Of a stretch of 64,000 bases of DNA, positions 9,220-18,949 are shown piece by piece. The DNA comes from CALDTK01 sp965215215. GTDB taxonomy: Bacteria; Bacteroidota; Bacteroidia; Chitinophagales; Saprospiraceae. The DNA lies in NCBI GenBank assembly GCA_965215215.1, contig OZ244043.1, positions 3,100,001 through 3,164,000 on the forward strand, read 5' to 3'. The translations under genes and the position numbers were made by a program. The notes under the pieces were generated by a model. It worked only from the letters and a program-made list of their open reading frames with translations. It did no database searches and was not told where the DNA came from. Position 1 is the first letter of the stretch. Each line of letters starts with the position of its first letter.

Positions 9220-9831
9220 TTATTTGTGCCGCCGCTCCAACACTTCCACCACGTCGGCAAGGCCCTGGCCCTTGGCGCGGAGCAGCAGCAGGTAGTGGTA
9301 CATCAGGTCGGCGGCCTCCTCGGTGAGCAGCGCGTCGGTCCCGCCCACGGCCTCGAGGGCCATTTCTACGCCCTCTTCGCCTACTTTCTGCGCGACTTTC
9401 ATGACGCCCTTCGCGAGCAAGCGACTCGTGTAGCTCTCCGAGTCGGCGTCCGGTTGGCGCGCGTTGAGCAGCGCTTCGAGCCGCAGCAAAAAATGCGGTT
9501 CGCTTGCGCTAAAACACGTGTCGGCCCCCGTGTGGCACACCGGACCGGTCGGTTTTGCGTACAGCAGCACGGAGTCTTGGTCGCAGTCGGCCCAGGCGCT
9601 GTGCAACTCGAGCACGTTACCGCTCGACTCGCCCTTCGTCCAGAGTCGCCGCTTGCTCCGCGAGTAAAACGTCACGTGGCTCGAGGAGAAGGTCAGCTGC
9701 AGGCTCGCCACGCTCACGTACCCGACCATGAGCACGCGCCCGTCGCGCCAGTCTTGCACCACGGCCGGTAACAGTCCATCCGCGCTCTTGCTAAAATCGA
9801 GTTCCGTGATGTTCTCGGGGTGGAGGCGCAT
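9220..9831 (-). CDS. hisIE: bifunctional phosphoribosyl-AMP cyclohydrolase / phosphoribosyl-ATP pyrophosphatase
   Basis: Catalyses the second and third steps of histidine synthesis. The N-terminal HisI domain (about 1-115) has VLMVGYVS, the SRSKRRLWTKGESSGN segment, the metal-binding WADCDQDSVLLY and the cysteine pair GPVCHTGADTCF. The C-terminal HisE domain (about 120-203) has KVAQKVGEEGVEMALEA and EEAADLMYHYLLLL, the all-alpha MazG-like pyrophosphatase motifs. The fused length (203 aa) matches bacterial HisIE. Other his genes are not in the window. It heads a run with kynU. A copy of the 14-mer motif lies in the coding region and another 82 bases upstream. Confidence 0.96.
   Translation of the reverse strand: MRLHPENITELDFSKSADGLLPAVVQDWRDGRVLMVGYVSVASLQLTFSSSHVTFYSRSKRRLWTKGESSGNVLELHSAWADCDQDSVLLYAKPTGPVCHTGADTCFSASEPHFLLRLEALLNARQPDADSESYTSRLLAKGVMKVAQKVGEEGVEMALEAVGGTDALLTEEAADLMYHYLLLLRAKGQGLADVVEVLERRHK
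9502..9515 (-). repeat. GTTTTNGCGNAAGC motif, copy 2
   Basis: Reads GTTTTAGCGCAAGC on the minus strand, in hisIE, encoding part of C-F-S-A-S. The identical 14 bases recur in argG (58,648-58,661). Confidence 0.75.
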
Positions 9832-10121
9832 GGGCGCGAAGATGGCTTGCCGATTTGGGAGGGTGCGACTCCCCCGCTTTGGGAGAACCAGAATTTTTTC
9901 GATAAACGGTCCGCTTTCGCTAAAACACGAGTCGCGTTACGGCCGGCTAGTCCGACGAGCTTTCGGCTCACTTCTGCCAATGCACTGGGAGCCCAATTCT
10001 TACGCTTGTAGCTAATTTTGACTATGAGTTTCGGTCTTCGACACCGCCCACTCGCCGAACGGTAGCTTTCGGCCTGAAAGCTTGACGCTCAGGCCCGTAC
10101 CAGGGGCCCCTACTGCCCGAA
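9832..10121. other. divergent intergenic region hisIE / 10122 gene
   Basis: 290 bases between divergently transcribed genes, so it must hold both promoters; no clear promoter boxes were identified. It contains one intergenic copy of the 14-mer (9913-9926). It also contains a small perfect inverted repeat, AGCTTTC/GAAAGCT with a 5-base loop (10,064-10,082), too short to interpret. Confidence 0.4.
9913..9926 (-). repeat. GTTTTNGCGNAAGC motif, copy 3 (intergenic)
   Basis: Reads GTTTTAGCGAAAGC on the minus strand. It is the only exact copy outside a gene, 82 bases upstream of the hisIE start, so coding constraint cannot explain it. Confidence 0.75.
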
Positions 10122-12092
10122 GTGCCCGGTTTTTGCTTTAGCGGGGAGGTGAGGACTACCAACTACAACTTCCCCGGCTTCGCGCTCGCGCTGCTGTGTG
10201 TTCTGAGTGCCCCGACCGTTCACGCGCAGCTCGAGGCTCCGGCGGACCTGGTGGCGTACATCGGTCGCGATAAGCCCAAGGTCTCGGAACCCGTCCGCGA
10301 AGCAGCCGATCGCACCGGTGAGGTGTCGATGGGGACGCTCATCCAGGTAGCCACCGCGCAGCGCCTGAATCGAGATTTCGCGAAAGCGGCGGAGAGCTAC
10401 CGGGCCATCGTGGCGCGCTCCGACAACCCCGCGCACAGCTTCTTCCTGGCCGACTGCCTGCGGCGCTCCGGCAACGCCGAGGAGGCCGAGCGCTACCTCG
10501 TGCGCTACGACGAGGGCCAGGGCTACACCGCGCGCCCGGGTCGGGCCCACCCGCAGACCGCCTTCGACGTGGTGCACCACGACAACGTGATCGTGCGCAA
10601 CGAGCGGAGCGTGAACTCCCGCAACCGCGAAGTGTCGCCGATGATCCTGCACGGTGGGGCGGTGTTCAGCTCCGGACCGGAGAAGGGCACGACCCGGCGG
10701 CGCGGTCGGGCGAGCGCCAGCGAGCTCGTGTACGCGCTCGGCGACGAGCAGGACGGTAGCCTGGACGATGCCCAACCCTTCGCCTACGGCGCCCAGATGA
10801 AAAACCACGACGGTCGCATCAGCTTCGACCGGAGCGGCACGCGGATGTACTTCGCGCAGAACGTGAGCGAGCGCCGCCGCGGCGAGGTCGACCTCGACCT
10901 GCACGTCCGCGAGCTCGTGGACAGCGTCTGGACCAAGACCCGCGTGCTGCCCTTCAATGCCCCCGGCGCCCGCGACTGCCACCCGGCGGTGAGCTTCGAC
11001 AACAAGAGTCTCTACTTCGCCTCCGACCGCGAGGGCGGCTACGGCGGGCTCGACCTGTACGTGACCGAGCTGCGCGCCGGCGAGTGGACCGAGCCGCGCA
11101 ACCTCGGTACGGCCGTGAACACCCCCGGCGACGAGGCGCACCCCTTCGCGCACGCCGACGGTACGCTGTACTTCTCGAGCAACGGCCACGGCGGGGTGGG
11201 TGGCCTCGATGTGTTCAGCGTGCTGCAACGCGACGGTGCGTACGGTCCGATCACCAATTCGGGTACACCTTATAATAGTCCGGCCGACGACTTCGGCTAC
11301 GTCGTGGATCGCAACGGACTCTACGGCTACTTCTCGAGCGCCCGCAAGGGTGGGGTAGGCGCCACCGACATCTACGGCTTCTGGGTGGTCGACGACCCGG
11401 ACGCGCCGACGCTCTACCAGCGGGTGAGCGTATTCGCGGACGAGGGTGGAAACGAATTGCTGCCCGAGACCGACGTAGCCGTAACCCTCCTCTCCGACGA
11501 TTGGCTGCTCTCCCTGACCGAGGGGGAGACCGATTTCCGCCTCCGGCAGGGCATCAACGACGAAGAGCGCTTGGCGCTGGTGCGCCGCGCGCTCGACGAG
11601 CGCCAGGAGGAAGCGGTGACGTACAAGACGGGTCTCGACGGGGCTATTGTATTCCCCGTGGAGCGGGGCCGGCGCTACCGCGTAGTGGCGAGTCGCGAAG
11701 GTCACGATCCCGCCGGCCGGGAGATTACCTGTTTGGCCGACCAGCGTGAGGTGCGCGAGGATACCCTTACCCTGCATCGCTTCAGTACCGAGGGGTACAC
11801 ATTTATCGCGGGCAAGGTCCTACACGATCAGTACGGCAACCCGCTCCCGAACGTCGAGGTGGAGCTCCTCGACCTCTGTACGAGCGTGAAGCGTACGACC
11901 TACACGGACTCCGACGGCGCCTTCCGCTTCGGCGGGGTCTCCGAGGGTTGCTCGTTCTTGCTGACCGGCCGCAAGCGCTTCTTCAGCAACGGGGCGGCGG
12001 CGGTGGTGACGGACGTTGCGTTGCCGGGCGCCGCGCAGGAGGTCGCGGCGGAGGTCCGGATGACTACGGACCCGGCGGTGCTGCGGCGGTAA
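10122..12092 (+). CDS. exported TPR / PD40 propeller / CRD envelope protein (PorE-like, without OmpA domain)
   Basis: 656 residues from a GTG start. Signal-like segment FALALLCVLSAPTVHAQ ends near residue 36. Residues about 60-125 form TPR-like helices (NRDFAKAAESYRAIVAR). About 230-430 hold several WD40-like PD40 blades (HPAVSFDNKSLYFASDREGG, HPFAHADGTLYFSSNGHGG, GYFSSARKGGVGATDIY). About 555-620 form a carboxypeptidase-regulatory-like beta-sandwich (FIAGKVLHDQYGNPLPNVEV). This order is that of PorE/SprE-type OmpA-family proteins of Bacteroidota, but the C-terminal peptidoglycan-binding OmpA domain is absent. The role (envelope structure or T9SS accessory) is inference. A later start at GTG 10149 is possible. 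Confidence 0.75.
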   Translation: MPGFCFSGEVRTTNYNFPGFALALLCVLSAPTVHAQLEAPADLVAYIGRDKPKVSEPVREAADRTGEVSMGTLIQVATAQRLNRDFAKAAESYRAIVARSDNPAHSFFLADCLRRSGNAEEAERYLVRYDEGQGYTARPGRAHPQTAFDVVHHDNVIVRNERSVNSRNREVSPMILHGGAVFSSGPEKGTTRRRGRASASELVYALGDEQDGSLDDAQPFAYGAQMKNHDGRISFDRSGTRMYFAQNVSERRRGEVDLDLHVRELVDSVWTKTRVLPFNAPGARDCHPAVSFDNKSLYFASDREGGYGGLDLYVTELRAGEWTEPRNLGTAVNTPGDEAHPFAHADGTLYFSSNGHGGVGGLDVFSVLQRDGAYGPITNSGTPYNSPADDFGYVVDRNGLYGYFSSARKGGVGATDIYGFWVVDDPDAPTLYQRVSVFADEGGNELLPETDVAVTLLSDDWLLSLTEGETDFRLRQGINDEERLALVRRALDERQEEAVTYKTGLDGAIVFPVERGRRYRVVASREGHDPAGREITCLADQREVREDTLTLHRFSTEGYTFIAGKVLHDQYGNPLPNVEVELLDLCTSVKRTTYTDSDGAFRFGGVSEGCSFLLTGRKRFFSNGAAAVVTDVALPGAAQEVAAEVRMTTDPAVLRR

Positions 12093-12140
12093 GCTGCCCC
12101 ATCGGCTAAGCAAAAGCGGGTCGCGCGAGGTTGAGCGAGC

Positions 12141-12554
12141 ATGCTCTTGCTTCACGCGGCCTGTTGTTGGTTCATGACGGGCGTCATTTGGATCATCCAG
12201 GTGGTGCACTACCCGCTGTTTGCGCGGGTGGGGGCGGCGGGGTACCCGGCGTACCAGGCGGCGCACATGCGGCGGATTACTTGGGTGGTGGGGCCGGTGA
12301 TGTTAGTGGAGTTGGGGACGGGGGTGGGGTGGTTGGTAGAGCTGGGCTCGGGACCGGCTTGGGTGAATCTCGGCCTGCTCGGAGCTACGTGGCTGTCTAC
12401 GGCTTTGCTGCAGGTGCCAGCTCACAGTTTGCTGCTCAGCAAATTTGATGAAACTGCTCAGCGGAAGCTTGTGCGGTCGAATTGGATACGGACGGTGTTT
12501 TGGTCTGGTAGAAGTGGGGTGCTATTTATAATAATTAGCGGATCGCTCACTTAG
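12141..12554 (+). CDS. small integral membrane protein, unknown function
   Basis: 137 residues with four probable transmembrane helices (starting CCWFMTGVIWIIQVVHYPLF, then VVGPVMLVELGTGVGWLVEL, LGLLGATWLSTALLQVP and a C-terminal VLFIIISGSL). The VHYPLF motif with Arg/His-rich loops (AAHMRRIT) recurs in small uncharacterised bacterial membrane proteins. No functional residues are recognised. It starts 48 bases after the PD40 gene on the same strand and is the last gene before the accessory zone. Confidence 0.65.
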   Translation: MLLLHAACCWFMTGVIWIIQVVHYPLFARVGAAGYPAYQAAHMRRITWVVGPVMLVELGTGVGWLVELGSGPAWVNLGLLGATWLSTALLQVPAHSLLLSKFDETAQRKLVRSNWIRTVFWSGRSGVLFIIISGSLT

Positions 12555-12726
12555 CGATAACGTTTCGCTAACACCACCATAACATTTAGGAAATCCTATG
12601 TAGTTTGGGGCGATGAAGCCTTAGGCCGTAGCCAATCAGGCTGTCTTAATCCTGCTCAACGTAGTTTGTTTGTTATCTGGTCACAAGGCTTACACGAAGC
12701 TCAAGACTCAATTATAAGTATCCCCC

Positions 12727-15700
12727 GTGAAGAGAAAACTACTAATAAGTATTTTACTACTGTGCGTTATCAAGGTGTCCTGGGCACAGGAAGGAATTCG
12801 CACCATTAGTGGAACGATTTCGGATGAAGCTGGTGAAGCTCTTATAGGTGCATCGGTTCTTGTTAGTGGCACGAGCTTAGGAACGGTGACGGATATCGAC
12901 GGAAACTTTACCCTTTCGAACGTAGCCGAGAACGCCGTTCTGAAGGTAAGTTATACGGGTTACGGAACGCAGGAGCTACCAATAACCGAAGCGGATACCT
13001 ACGTGATTACTCTGGCCGAGGGCGCGACCCTCGGCGAAGTGGTCGTGACCGGTTTAGGTATACGCAAGGATAAGAAAGCCCTCGGCTACGCGGTTACTAC
13101 GCTCGATAACGCCGAGATCGAACTGCGGCCCGAGGGTGATGTGTCCCGTATTCTCCGGGGTAAAATTGCCGGGGTCGACATCAACCAAACCTCTGGATTA
13201 TCTGGGTCTGGGACTAACGTTGTTATCCGTGGTTATTCTTCGATCACGGGCTCTAACCAGCCTCTGTTCGTGGTGGATGGAGTGCCCTTCAATGCCTCGA
13301 CCAATTCCGATCGCGGATTCGAGACGGGTGGCGCTACGGCCTCAAGCCGCTTCCTCGATCTCGATCCGAACAACATCAAAGAGATCTCCGTGCTCAAAGG
13401 GCTTTCTGCCACTGTGCTCTACGGAGAGAACGGACGTAATGGAGTAGTCCTCATTACAACCAAAAATGGTAATCTCGATGATCTTCAAAAGAAGATTGAG
13501 GTCACGGTTGATCAGTCCGTGGCGTCTAATACGATCTACCGGGTACCGGAAGACCAAGACCTGTACGGTAACGGTTTCTGGAACGGGTTGCCCGGAGCTT
13601 TCTCTAACTGGGGAGCGCCTTTCGACCCGGGGACGAACCGCGATCTTTACGATCGGCTGCTTGCCAGTGGTAGGGCAAACATTGATTACTCCAGTCCAAC
13701 ACCGACCATTCCGCACCCGTACAGCCGTGCAAACCTCAACGAAGAGTTGCCGCAGTACGTCAATGAGGACGGCACCCCAGTACCATACGAGTACCGCCCA
13801 TACAACAACCTCGATCGTTTTTTTGGAAATGGACTAATTGCTAGTACTTCCGTGAGCGTTGGCAGTCGTCTCGATCGCAATACCGCGCTCAATGCGAGCT
13901 ATGGTTATCGTAATTCCGAAGGATTCATCCCCAATGACTCGTACACGCGGCAGAACTTTGGTCTTGGTCTTTCAACCGATTTGCTAAACGGCATCAAGGT
14001 TCAGGCCTCGTTCAATTACAGCGAAGTGGATCGCACTGCTCCGCCCGCAGGCATCAGTACATCCTCGGGTCCGACTGGGGCTTCGCTACTTTCGGCTATC
14101 TACTATACGCCCCGGTCGATAGATCTATTCGGTCTAGAGTCTGAACTCCCTTCCGACAAGTCTTCGATCTATTACAGGGGTGGTAACGATATCGAACACC
14201 CGTTATGGACGGCGCGAAACGCCCGAAACACCGAAGATGTTAATCGTTTCTTTGGCAATCTTCAGGTCGGTTACGATCTAACCGATTGGTTGAAGGCATC
14301 GTATCGCTTCGGAATTGATAACTACTCTCAGGCAAACGACTATCTAATTAATAAAGGTGGACGTCAGGAGCCTGGTGGACTGCAACAGTCGAGTAATCGA
14401 GAGAATTTAATTACTGATCAATTAGCAAGCGTAAATTTTGACGCTGATATCTCGACAGAATTTAACCTGTCCGGAGTGGCGGGCTTTAACGTTCGGAGCG
14501 ACCAATTTGCCCGTACCTCAGCCAACAGCGCCGATCAGTTCGTCTACGGCCTGTTTCAACACGATAACTTTATCACGTTCAACAACCAGTCTTTTCAGCA
14601 GCGCGAGAATCTGCTCGGCGCTTTCCTTTCTACGACGATCGGCTTTCAGAACGCTTTGTACCTAAATCTCCAAGGTCGGAACGATTGGACGAGTACGTTG
14701 GAAAGGGACAACCGATCGGTGTTCTATCCGAGCGCCAGTCTGTCGTTTGTTCCGACGGATGCATTTTCTGGCCTTCAGAACAACGATGTGCTGAGCTTTG
14801 CGAAAGTGCGAGTGGGTTACGGAACTTCTGCGGGGTATCCAAATCCGTACCAGACGCGCAGCGTACTCGCGAAACAAACTCGTGCTTACGTTGGCAGCGG
14901 TGGCGTAATACTCAATACGAATTCGGTTAGCGAAGAGCTCGGTAATCCTGCCCTCAAACCTGAACGCCATACGGAATTCGAATTAGGCCTAGATACGCGC
15001 CTATTTCAAAATCGGGTAACGATCGACCTCTCGGTCTACAACAAGGAGTCGAAGGACTTGATATTTCCTCTCAACCTAGATCCTGCTGCGGGTTTCCGGC
15101 GCACTACCGTCAACGTTGCAGAGGTTACCAACCGGGGCATCGAGCTTGGAATTAGTGTAATGCCCGTACGTTCAGATAACTTCAGCCTTACACTTAACGC
15201 GAACTTTACGGCAAACAAGAATGAAGTCGTCTCGCTTGCTGAAGGTGTCGATCAGTTTCCGATCAGTGGTTTCACTAACCAAGGGAACTTTGCGCTGCCC
15301 GGTGAAAACTTCGGCCTTCTCTATGGTACGCGGGTTCTGCGTGATTCGTCGTCCGGGCTACCTATCGTAGGCGCGGACGGACTTTACCAAACTGATCCCG
15401 AGCTAGGTGTTATCGGTGACCCCAATCCGGATTACCGCCTCAACGGTGGGGCATCTGTGTTCTTCCGGGGGATCAGCTTCGATATCCTTATGAGTTACCA
15501 GAGCGGTGGGGACATCTTCGCCGTAACGCCCTCAACATTGGTGTCGCGCGGGATCCTTGCGGACGTCACGGAGTTTGACCGATTCGTTCCGCTCATAGTC
15601 GAGGGACTGAAAGAAAACGGCGAGGGAGAACTCGTCAGGAACGACATCCAGGTTACGTCGACAGATCAATACTGGCAGAACAGTGGCGTGTTTGTCGATG

Positions 15701-15972
15701 AGAACCGCATCTACGACGCTACTTACTTCAAGGTCCGCGAGGTTTCGCTGAGCTACGCCCTGCCTTCCTCGCTGCTCGACCGAACTCCGTTCGGTGGCAT
15801 CACCCTTACGGCTTCGGGACAAAATTTATTTGTAAAAGCTTTTGGCTTTCCAGATGCTGCGCAGTTCGATCCCGAGGTATCGAGCTTGGGTGTGGGGAAT
15901 GGACGTGGATTCGAATATATGAATGTGCCTTCGTCCAAGCAGATTGGCGGTTCACTCCGCTTAACTTTCTAA
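12727..15972 (+). CDS. SusC/RagA-family TonB-dependent receptor (pair 1)
   Basis: Outer-membrane beta-barrel importer that binds its substrate together with the SusD-like lipoprotein encoded next. The start is GTG; signal peptide KLLISILLLCVIKVSWAQ. Residues about 25-100 form a carboxypeptidase-D-like regulatory domain (ISGTISDEAGEALIGASVLV). Then comes a TonB-box-like GEVVVTGLGIRKDKK and a plug with LFVVDGVPFN and EISVLKGLSATVLYGENGRNGVVLI. The remainder is a 22-strand barrel ending QIGGSLRLTF, the normal terminal aromatic for BamA recognition. Length (1081 aa) is typical. The substrate cannot be deduced, and no sigma/anti-sigma, hybrid two-component system or hydrolase gene sits nearby. Confidence 0.95.
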   Translation: MKRKLLISILLLCVIKVSWAQEGIRTISGTISDEAGEALIGASVLVSGTSLGTVTDIDGNFTLSNVAENAVLKVSYTGYGTQELPITEADTYVITLAEGATLGEVVVTGLGIRKDKKALGYAVTTLDNAEIELRPEGDVSRILRGKIAGVDINQTSGLSGSGTNVVIRGYSSITGSNQPLFVVDGVPFNASTNSDRGFETGGATASSRFLDLDPNNIKEISVLKGLSATVLYGENGRNGVVLITTKNGNLDDLQKKIEVTVDQSVASNTIYRVPEDQDLYGNGFWNGLPGAFSNWGAPFDPGTNRDLYDRLLASGRANIDYSSPTPTIPHPYSRANLNEELPQYVNEDGTPVPYEYRPYNNLDRFFGNGLIASTSVSVGSRLDRNTALNASYGYRNSEGFIPNDSYTRQNFGLGLSTDLLNGIKVQASFNYSEVDRTAPPAGISTSSGPTGASLLSAIYYTPRSIDLFGLESELPSDKSSIYYRGGNDIEHPLWTARNARNTEDVNRFFGNLQVGYDLTDWLKASYRFGIDNYSQANDYLINKGGRQEPGGLQQSSNRENLITDQLASVNFDADISTEFNLSGVAGFNVRSDQFARTSANSADQFVYGLFQHDNFITFNNQSFQQRENLLGAFLSTTIGFQNALYLNLQGRNDWTSTLERDNRSVFYPSASLSFVPTDAFSGLQNNDVLSFAKVRVGYGTSAGYPNPYQTRSVLAKQTRAYVGSGGVILNTNSVSEELGNPALKPERHTEFELGLDTRLFQNRVTIDLSVYNKESKDLIFPLNLDPAAGFRRTTVNVAEVTNRGIELGISVMPVRSDNFSLTLNANFTANKNEVVSLAEGVDQFPISGFTNQGNFALPGENFGLLYGTRVLRDSSSGLPIVGADGLYQTDPELGVIGDPNPDYRLNGGASVFFRGISFDILMSYQSGGDIFAVTPSTLVSRGILADVTEFDRFVPLIVEGLKENGEGELVRNDIQVTSTDQYWQNSGVFVDENRIYDATYFKVREVSLSYALPSSLLDRTPFGGITLTASGQNLFVKAFGFPDAAQFDPEVSSLGVGNGRGFEYMNVPSSKQIGGSLRLTF

Positions 15973-15991
15973 CGACACGAGAAATTACAAT

Positions 15992-17713
15992 ATGATCCGT
16001 TTGCTACACCTAGGAACTTGGTTCCTAGCTGCTGGGCTGCTCCTTACTGCTTGTGATGCGACTGAGCTGGACGAAAATCTCGTCGATCCTAATAACCCCG
16101 TTCCCGATGAAGCGGCCCTGGAATTTATTTACAACAGCGTTGAACTCGGTTTCGAGGATTTTCTCGCCGGTGCATTCGAAGGACCCGGCGATAATCTACC
16201 CAATGTGAATGTTAGTGCAGACGGAGTTTTCCGAGAACTCAACCAGTTGATGCGCTATACGAACATGGGTGGCGGCAACAACTACAACAACGCTTTCACT
16301 GCCGTCGACTACGATTTTATTTGGGGCAAAGCTTATGCTGACTTACTTCCTGATGTCCGCTTACTAAAAAAATTTGCGCGCGCGAGAAACCTGACCATCC
16401 CTCTTGGAATTGCTCAGGTGTACGAGGCTATGACCTACCTAACGCTGGTCGACGTATTTGGAGATGTGCCGCTCACAAACGCTCTACGGGGAGAGACGGA
16501 GCAAAATCCTTCTCTCGATTCGGGAGCCGAAGTTTATGATTTTGCGATTATCCTCCTCGACTCGGCGATAAGTAACCTCAGTGTAGAGGATGCTCAGAGT
16601 GGTGTTCCTAACGATTTGATGTACGGTGGGGATCCTGCACTTTGGTCTAAAGTAGCGAGTACGATAAAGCTGAAAGCCCTGCTCAACCTCCGCCTAGTAG
16701 ATGCGCCGCGGGCCACAGCAGGGATCCGTGCGATTGTTGATTCGGGTGCGTACATTTCCAATATGGACGAGGACTTTGTGTTTCCCTACGCCGAGGCACG
16801 CAGCTCTTTCAACAGCCAGCATCCGGACTACGGTATCAACTACTACACCGGTGCTTTCGATTACCTAGGTAACTCATTCATGTACGATTTACTTACCGAC
16901 TACGATGTAGTAGATCCGCGGCTACGTTACTATGTCTACCGGCAGGATGACGATGCTACCAACGAGGATTTTTTCACCCTGGATTGCCAAGAGTTAACTC
17001 GGCCCCGTCAGTACGGTCCGGACCAACCATTCTGCACCGCTGATCCCGCGCTTGGGTACTGGGGACGCGACCACGGCAACGACGATGGAATTCCGCCGGA
17101 TGACCAAAAGCGCTCGATCGTGGGTGTCTATCCAGCAGGCGGTGCGTTCGACGATGACAGTGCGCTCGGTATCGCTGCCGACAATGGCACGGCCGGAGCC
17201 CGCGGAGCGGGTATACTTCCCATCATGATGACTTCGTTCGTGACCTTCATGCGTGCGGAAGCGGCTCTTACCCTCGGTACCGAATCTGATCCACGGGACT
17301 TACTTCTCGAGGCAGTACGGGAGTCTTTAGTCAGTATTGATGCCTACGCCAGCACGATAACTACGATTGAAAGCAAATTTAGTATTGTAAGCGGCGACAG
17401 CAATCAAGTGACGGATTACGCCGACGCGGTTGCGTCGGCTTACGATGCGGCAGGGGACGATGACAGTCGCTTAGAAATTATAGGTTCCGAATACTACAAG
17501 GCACTCTGGGGGAATGGCTTGGAGGCATACAACCTCTACCGCCGTACCGGCAAACCCGCAGACTTGCAGCCAACACGGGAGGCAAACTCAGGGGACTTCC
17601 CGCGGACAGTGCTCTACCCAAACGACCCCGTTACGCTTAACTCGAATATTTCGCAAAAGCCACTAACGCAGCAAGTTTTTTGGGATAATAACCCGGCCGG
17701 TTTCATTGACTAG
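15992..17713 (+). CDS. SusD/RagB-family nutrient-binding lipoprotein (pair 1)
   Basis: Surface lipoprotein forming the lid of the SusC barrel. Lipobox LLLTACDATE follows a short hydrophobic signal. The DPNNP motif soon after the cysteine (LVDPNNPVPDEA) and the alpha-helical TPR-like body with IWGKAYADLLPDVRLLKKFA, MTYLTLVDVFGDVPLTNAL and EYYKALWGNGLEAYNLYRRTG place it in the SusD-like_2 group. 573 residues is on the long side for the family. It begins 19 bases after the susC stop and is followed by a third lipoprotein gene, forming a three-gene unit. Confidence 0.92.
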   Translation: MIRLLHLGTWFLAAGLLLTACDATELDENLVDPNNPVPDEAALEFIYNSVELGFEDFLAGAFEGPGDNLPNVNVSADGVFRELNQLMRYTNMGGGNNYNNAFTAVDYDFIWGKAYADLLPDVRLLKKFARARNLTIPLGIAQVYEAMTYLTLVDVFGDVPLTNALRGETEQNPSLDSGAEVYDFAIILLDSAISNLSVEDAQSGVPNDLMYGGDPALWSKVASTIKLKALLNLRLVDAPRATAGIRAIVDSGAYISNMDEDFVFPYAEARSSFNSQHPDYGINYYTGAFDYLGNSFMYDLLTDYDVVDPRLRYYVYRQDDDATNEDFFTLDCQELTRPRQYGPDQPFCTADPALGYWGRDHGNDDGIPPDDQKRSIVGVYPAGGAFDDDSALGIAADNGTAGARGAGILPIMMTSFVTFMRAEAALTLGTESDPRDLLLEAVRESLVSIDAYASTITTIESKFSIVSGDSNQVTDYADAVASAYDAAGDDDSRLEIIGSEYYKALWGNGLEAYNLYRRTGKPADLQPTREANSGDFPRTVLYPNDPVTLNSNISQKPLTQQVFWDNNPAGFID

Positions 17714-17745
17714 CAGGGCTGCATTCCTATTTACAAGTGATACTT

Positions 17746-18813
17746 ATGCATAAGCTCATTCTATTCTTTTCCCTACTCGCGTCAATTGTATTTGTGGCGT
17801 GCGAAGAAAAAGAGACACCTTTTAACGAGTTTGAGGATTTGGAGTACGGGGCCATTCCTCGATTGGTTGAAGGGCCTACGGGGGTTTTTGACTACCTCAA
17901 TCCGAGCGATTCGAAAATAGAGTTCACGGTCGAGTTTTATGACGAGAATCAAGGAAAGGGTGTAGCCTCTTACACTTGGGGGGTACAGTACGACAACATC
18001 ATTGCTGAACAGCTGGATATTACCTCCGAGCAGCTAGAAATCACTGTAGATACGACGATCAATGGCATGGATACGGTTATCACGAGAGATACAATGATTA
18101 TGCAGGAAGCGGACACAGTGGTCGTCGCTGAAGCCGACACCATGAGTTACGGTCCAGTCGATCTCGCTTCGATCACCTCGGATGCCTTTAGAACCAATGC
18201 GGCCGGGTTTCCTACGGCCATCCTAACCTTTACGCTTCCGGAAGTACTTGGAGCGCTCGGGGTTACGATTGACAGTTTGCAGGAAGGTGGGACATTTACT
18301 TTCGACGCCACGCTGGTTAAGACCGATGGTAAAACTTTCGATGCCGAAAATACATCTGGTAACCTCCAGGGACAGCCGGCCTTCAACGCATTTTTCACTT
18401 TTGAGCAGGCCTTGGTTTGTCCTTCGGACATTGGGGGCGCTTATATCGCTACAGCAGAGGGCGAAAGTGCGAATGTGTGCTGTCCGGGTACGGTTTCGCT
18501 CGACGGCGTAGAAATTACGCTAGAGGATGAGGGTGAAGGGAGCTACGTGATTAGCGACTACTCGGCGGGTTTGTACCTTAGCTGGTACGGTCCGGGCGGG
18601 AGCATCGATCAAGTAGAGGAAGCGGATCAAACCGATGGCGGACTTAGTGCTACGGTCGTAGAAAAGTGTAACACTTTTACTGGTTCCTTCACAGATTTCT
18701 TCGGAGCAGAAGGCACAATCATGGGTACGGTCGATCCTGAAACCGGAATAATATCGTACACATTCGATAATTCGTCAGACGATCAGATCAGAGTCGTCTT
18801 AACGCCGCAATAG
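17746..18813 (+). CDS. lipoprotein co-transcribed with SusC/D pair 1, unknown function
   Basis: 355 residues from the ATG at 17746; an in-frame GTG at 17737 is less likely because it adds residues before the signal. Signal and lipobox FFSLLASIVFVACEEKE, with Cys19. Residues about 90-140 contain a run of alternating DT pairs (TVDTTINGMDTVITRDTM), probably a linker or repeat. The C-terminal half has a paired-cysteine beta-rich region (NVCCPGTVSLDG ... VEKCNTFTGSF) resembling calycin/lipocalin-like domains of surface lipoproteins. As the third gene of a susCD unit it probably acts as a surface glycan- or peptide-binding accessory, like SusE/F in position only. Confidence 0.75.
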   Translation: MHKLILFFSLLASIVFVACEEKETPFNEFEDLEYGAIPRLVEGPTGVFDYLNPSDSKIEFTVEFYDENQGKGVASYTWGVQYDNIIAEQLDITSEQLEITVDTTINGMDTVITRDTMIMQEADTVVVAEADTMSYGPVDLASITSDAFRTNAAGFPTAILTFTLPEVLGALGVTIDSLQEGGTFTFDATLVKTDGKTFDAENTSGNLQGQPAFNAFFTFEQALVCPSDIGGAYIATAEGESANVCCPGTVSLDGVEITLEDEGEGSYVISDYSAGLYLSWYGPGGSIDQVEEADQTDGGLSATVVEKCNTFTGSFTDFFGAEGTIMGTVDPETGIISYTFDNSSDDQIRVVLTPQ

Positions 18814-18949
18814 TTTGATAGATTTTGTTTGAGTTCTGGTGTGTAGATAAACTGTGGTAATGGCATCCGGGATGGCCACACCCATTAAGCAGAATCTACA
18901 GATTTACTCGTGATCAACTGACTGGCAGCTTTTGCCCTTGCTACATGGG

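Noticed and set aside
10110..11777. Long minus-strand open frame (555 codons) opposite the PD40 gene
   Set aside because: Shadow of a GC-rich gene: low-complexity, His/Val/Arg-rich translation without domains, whereas the + strand shows clear PD40 and CRD motifs.
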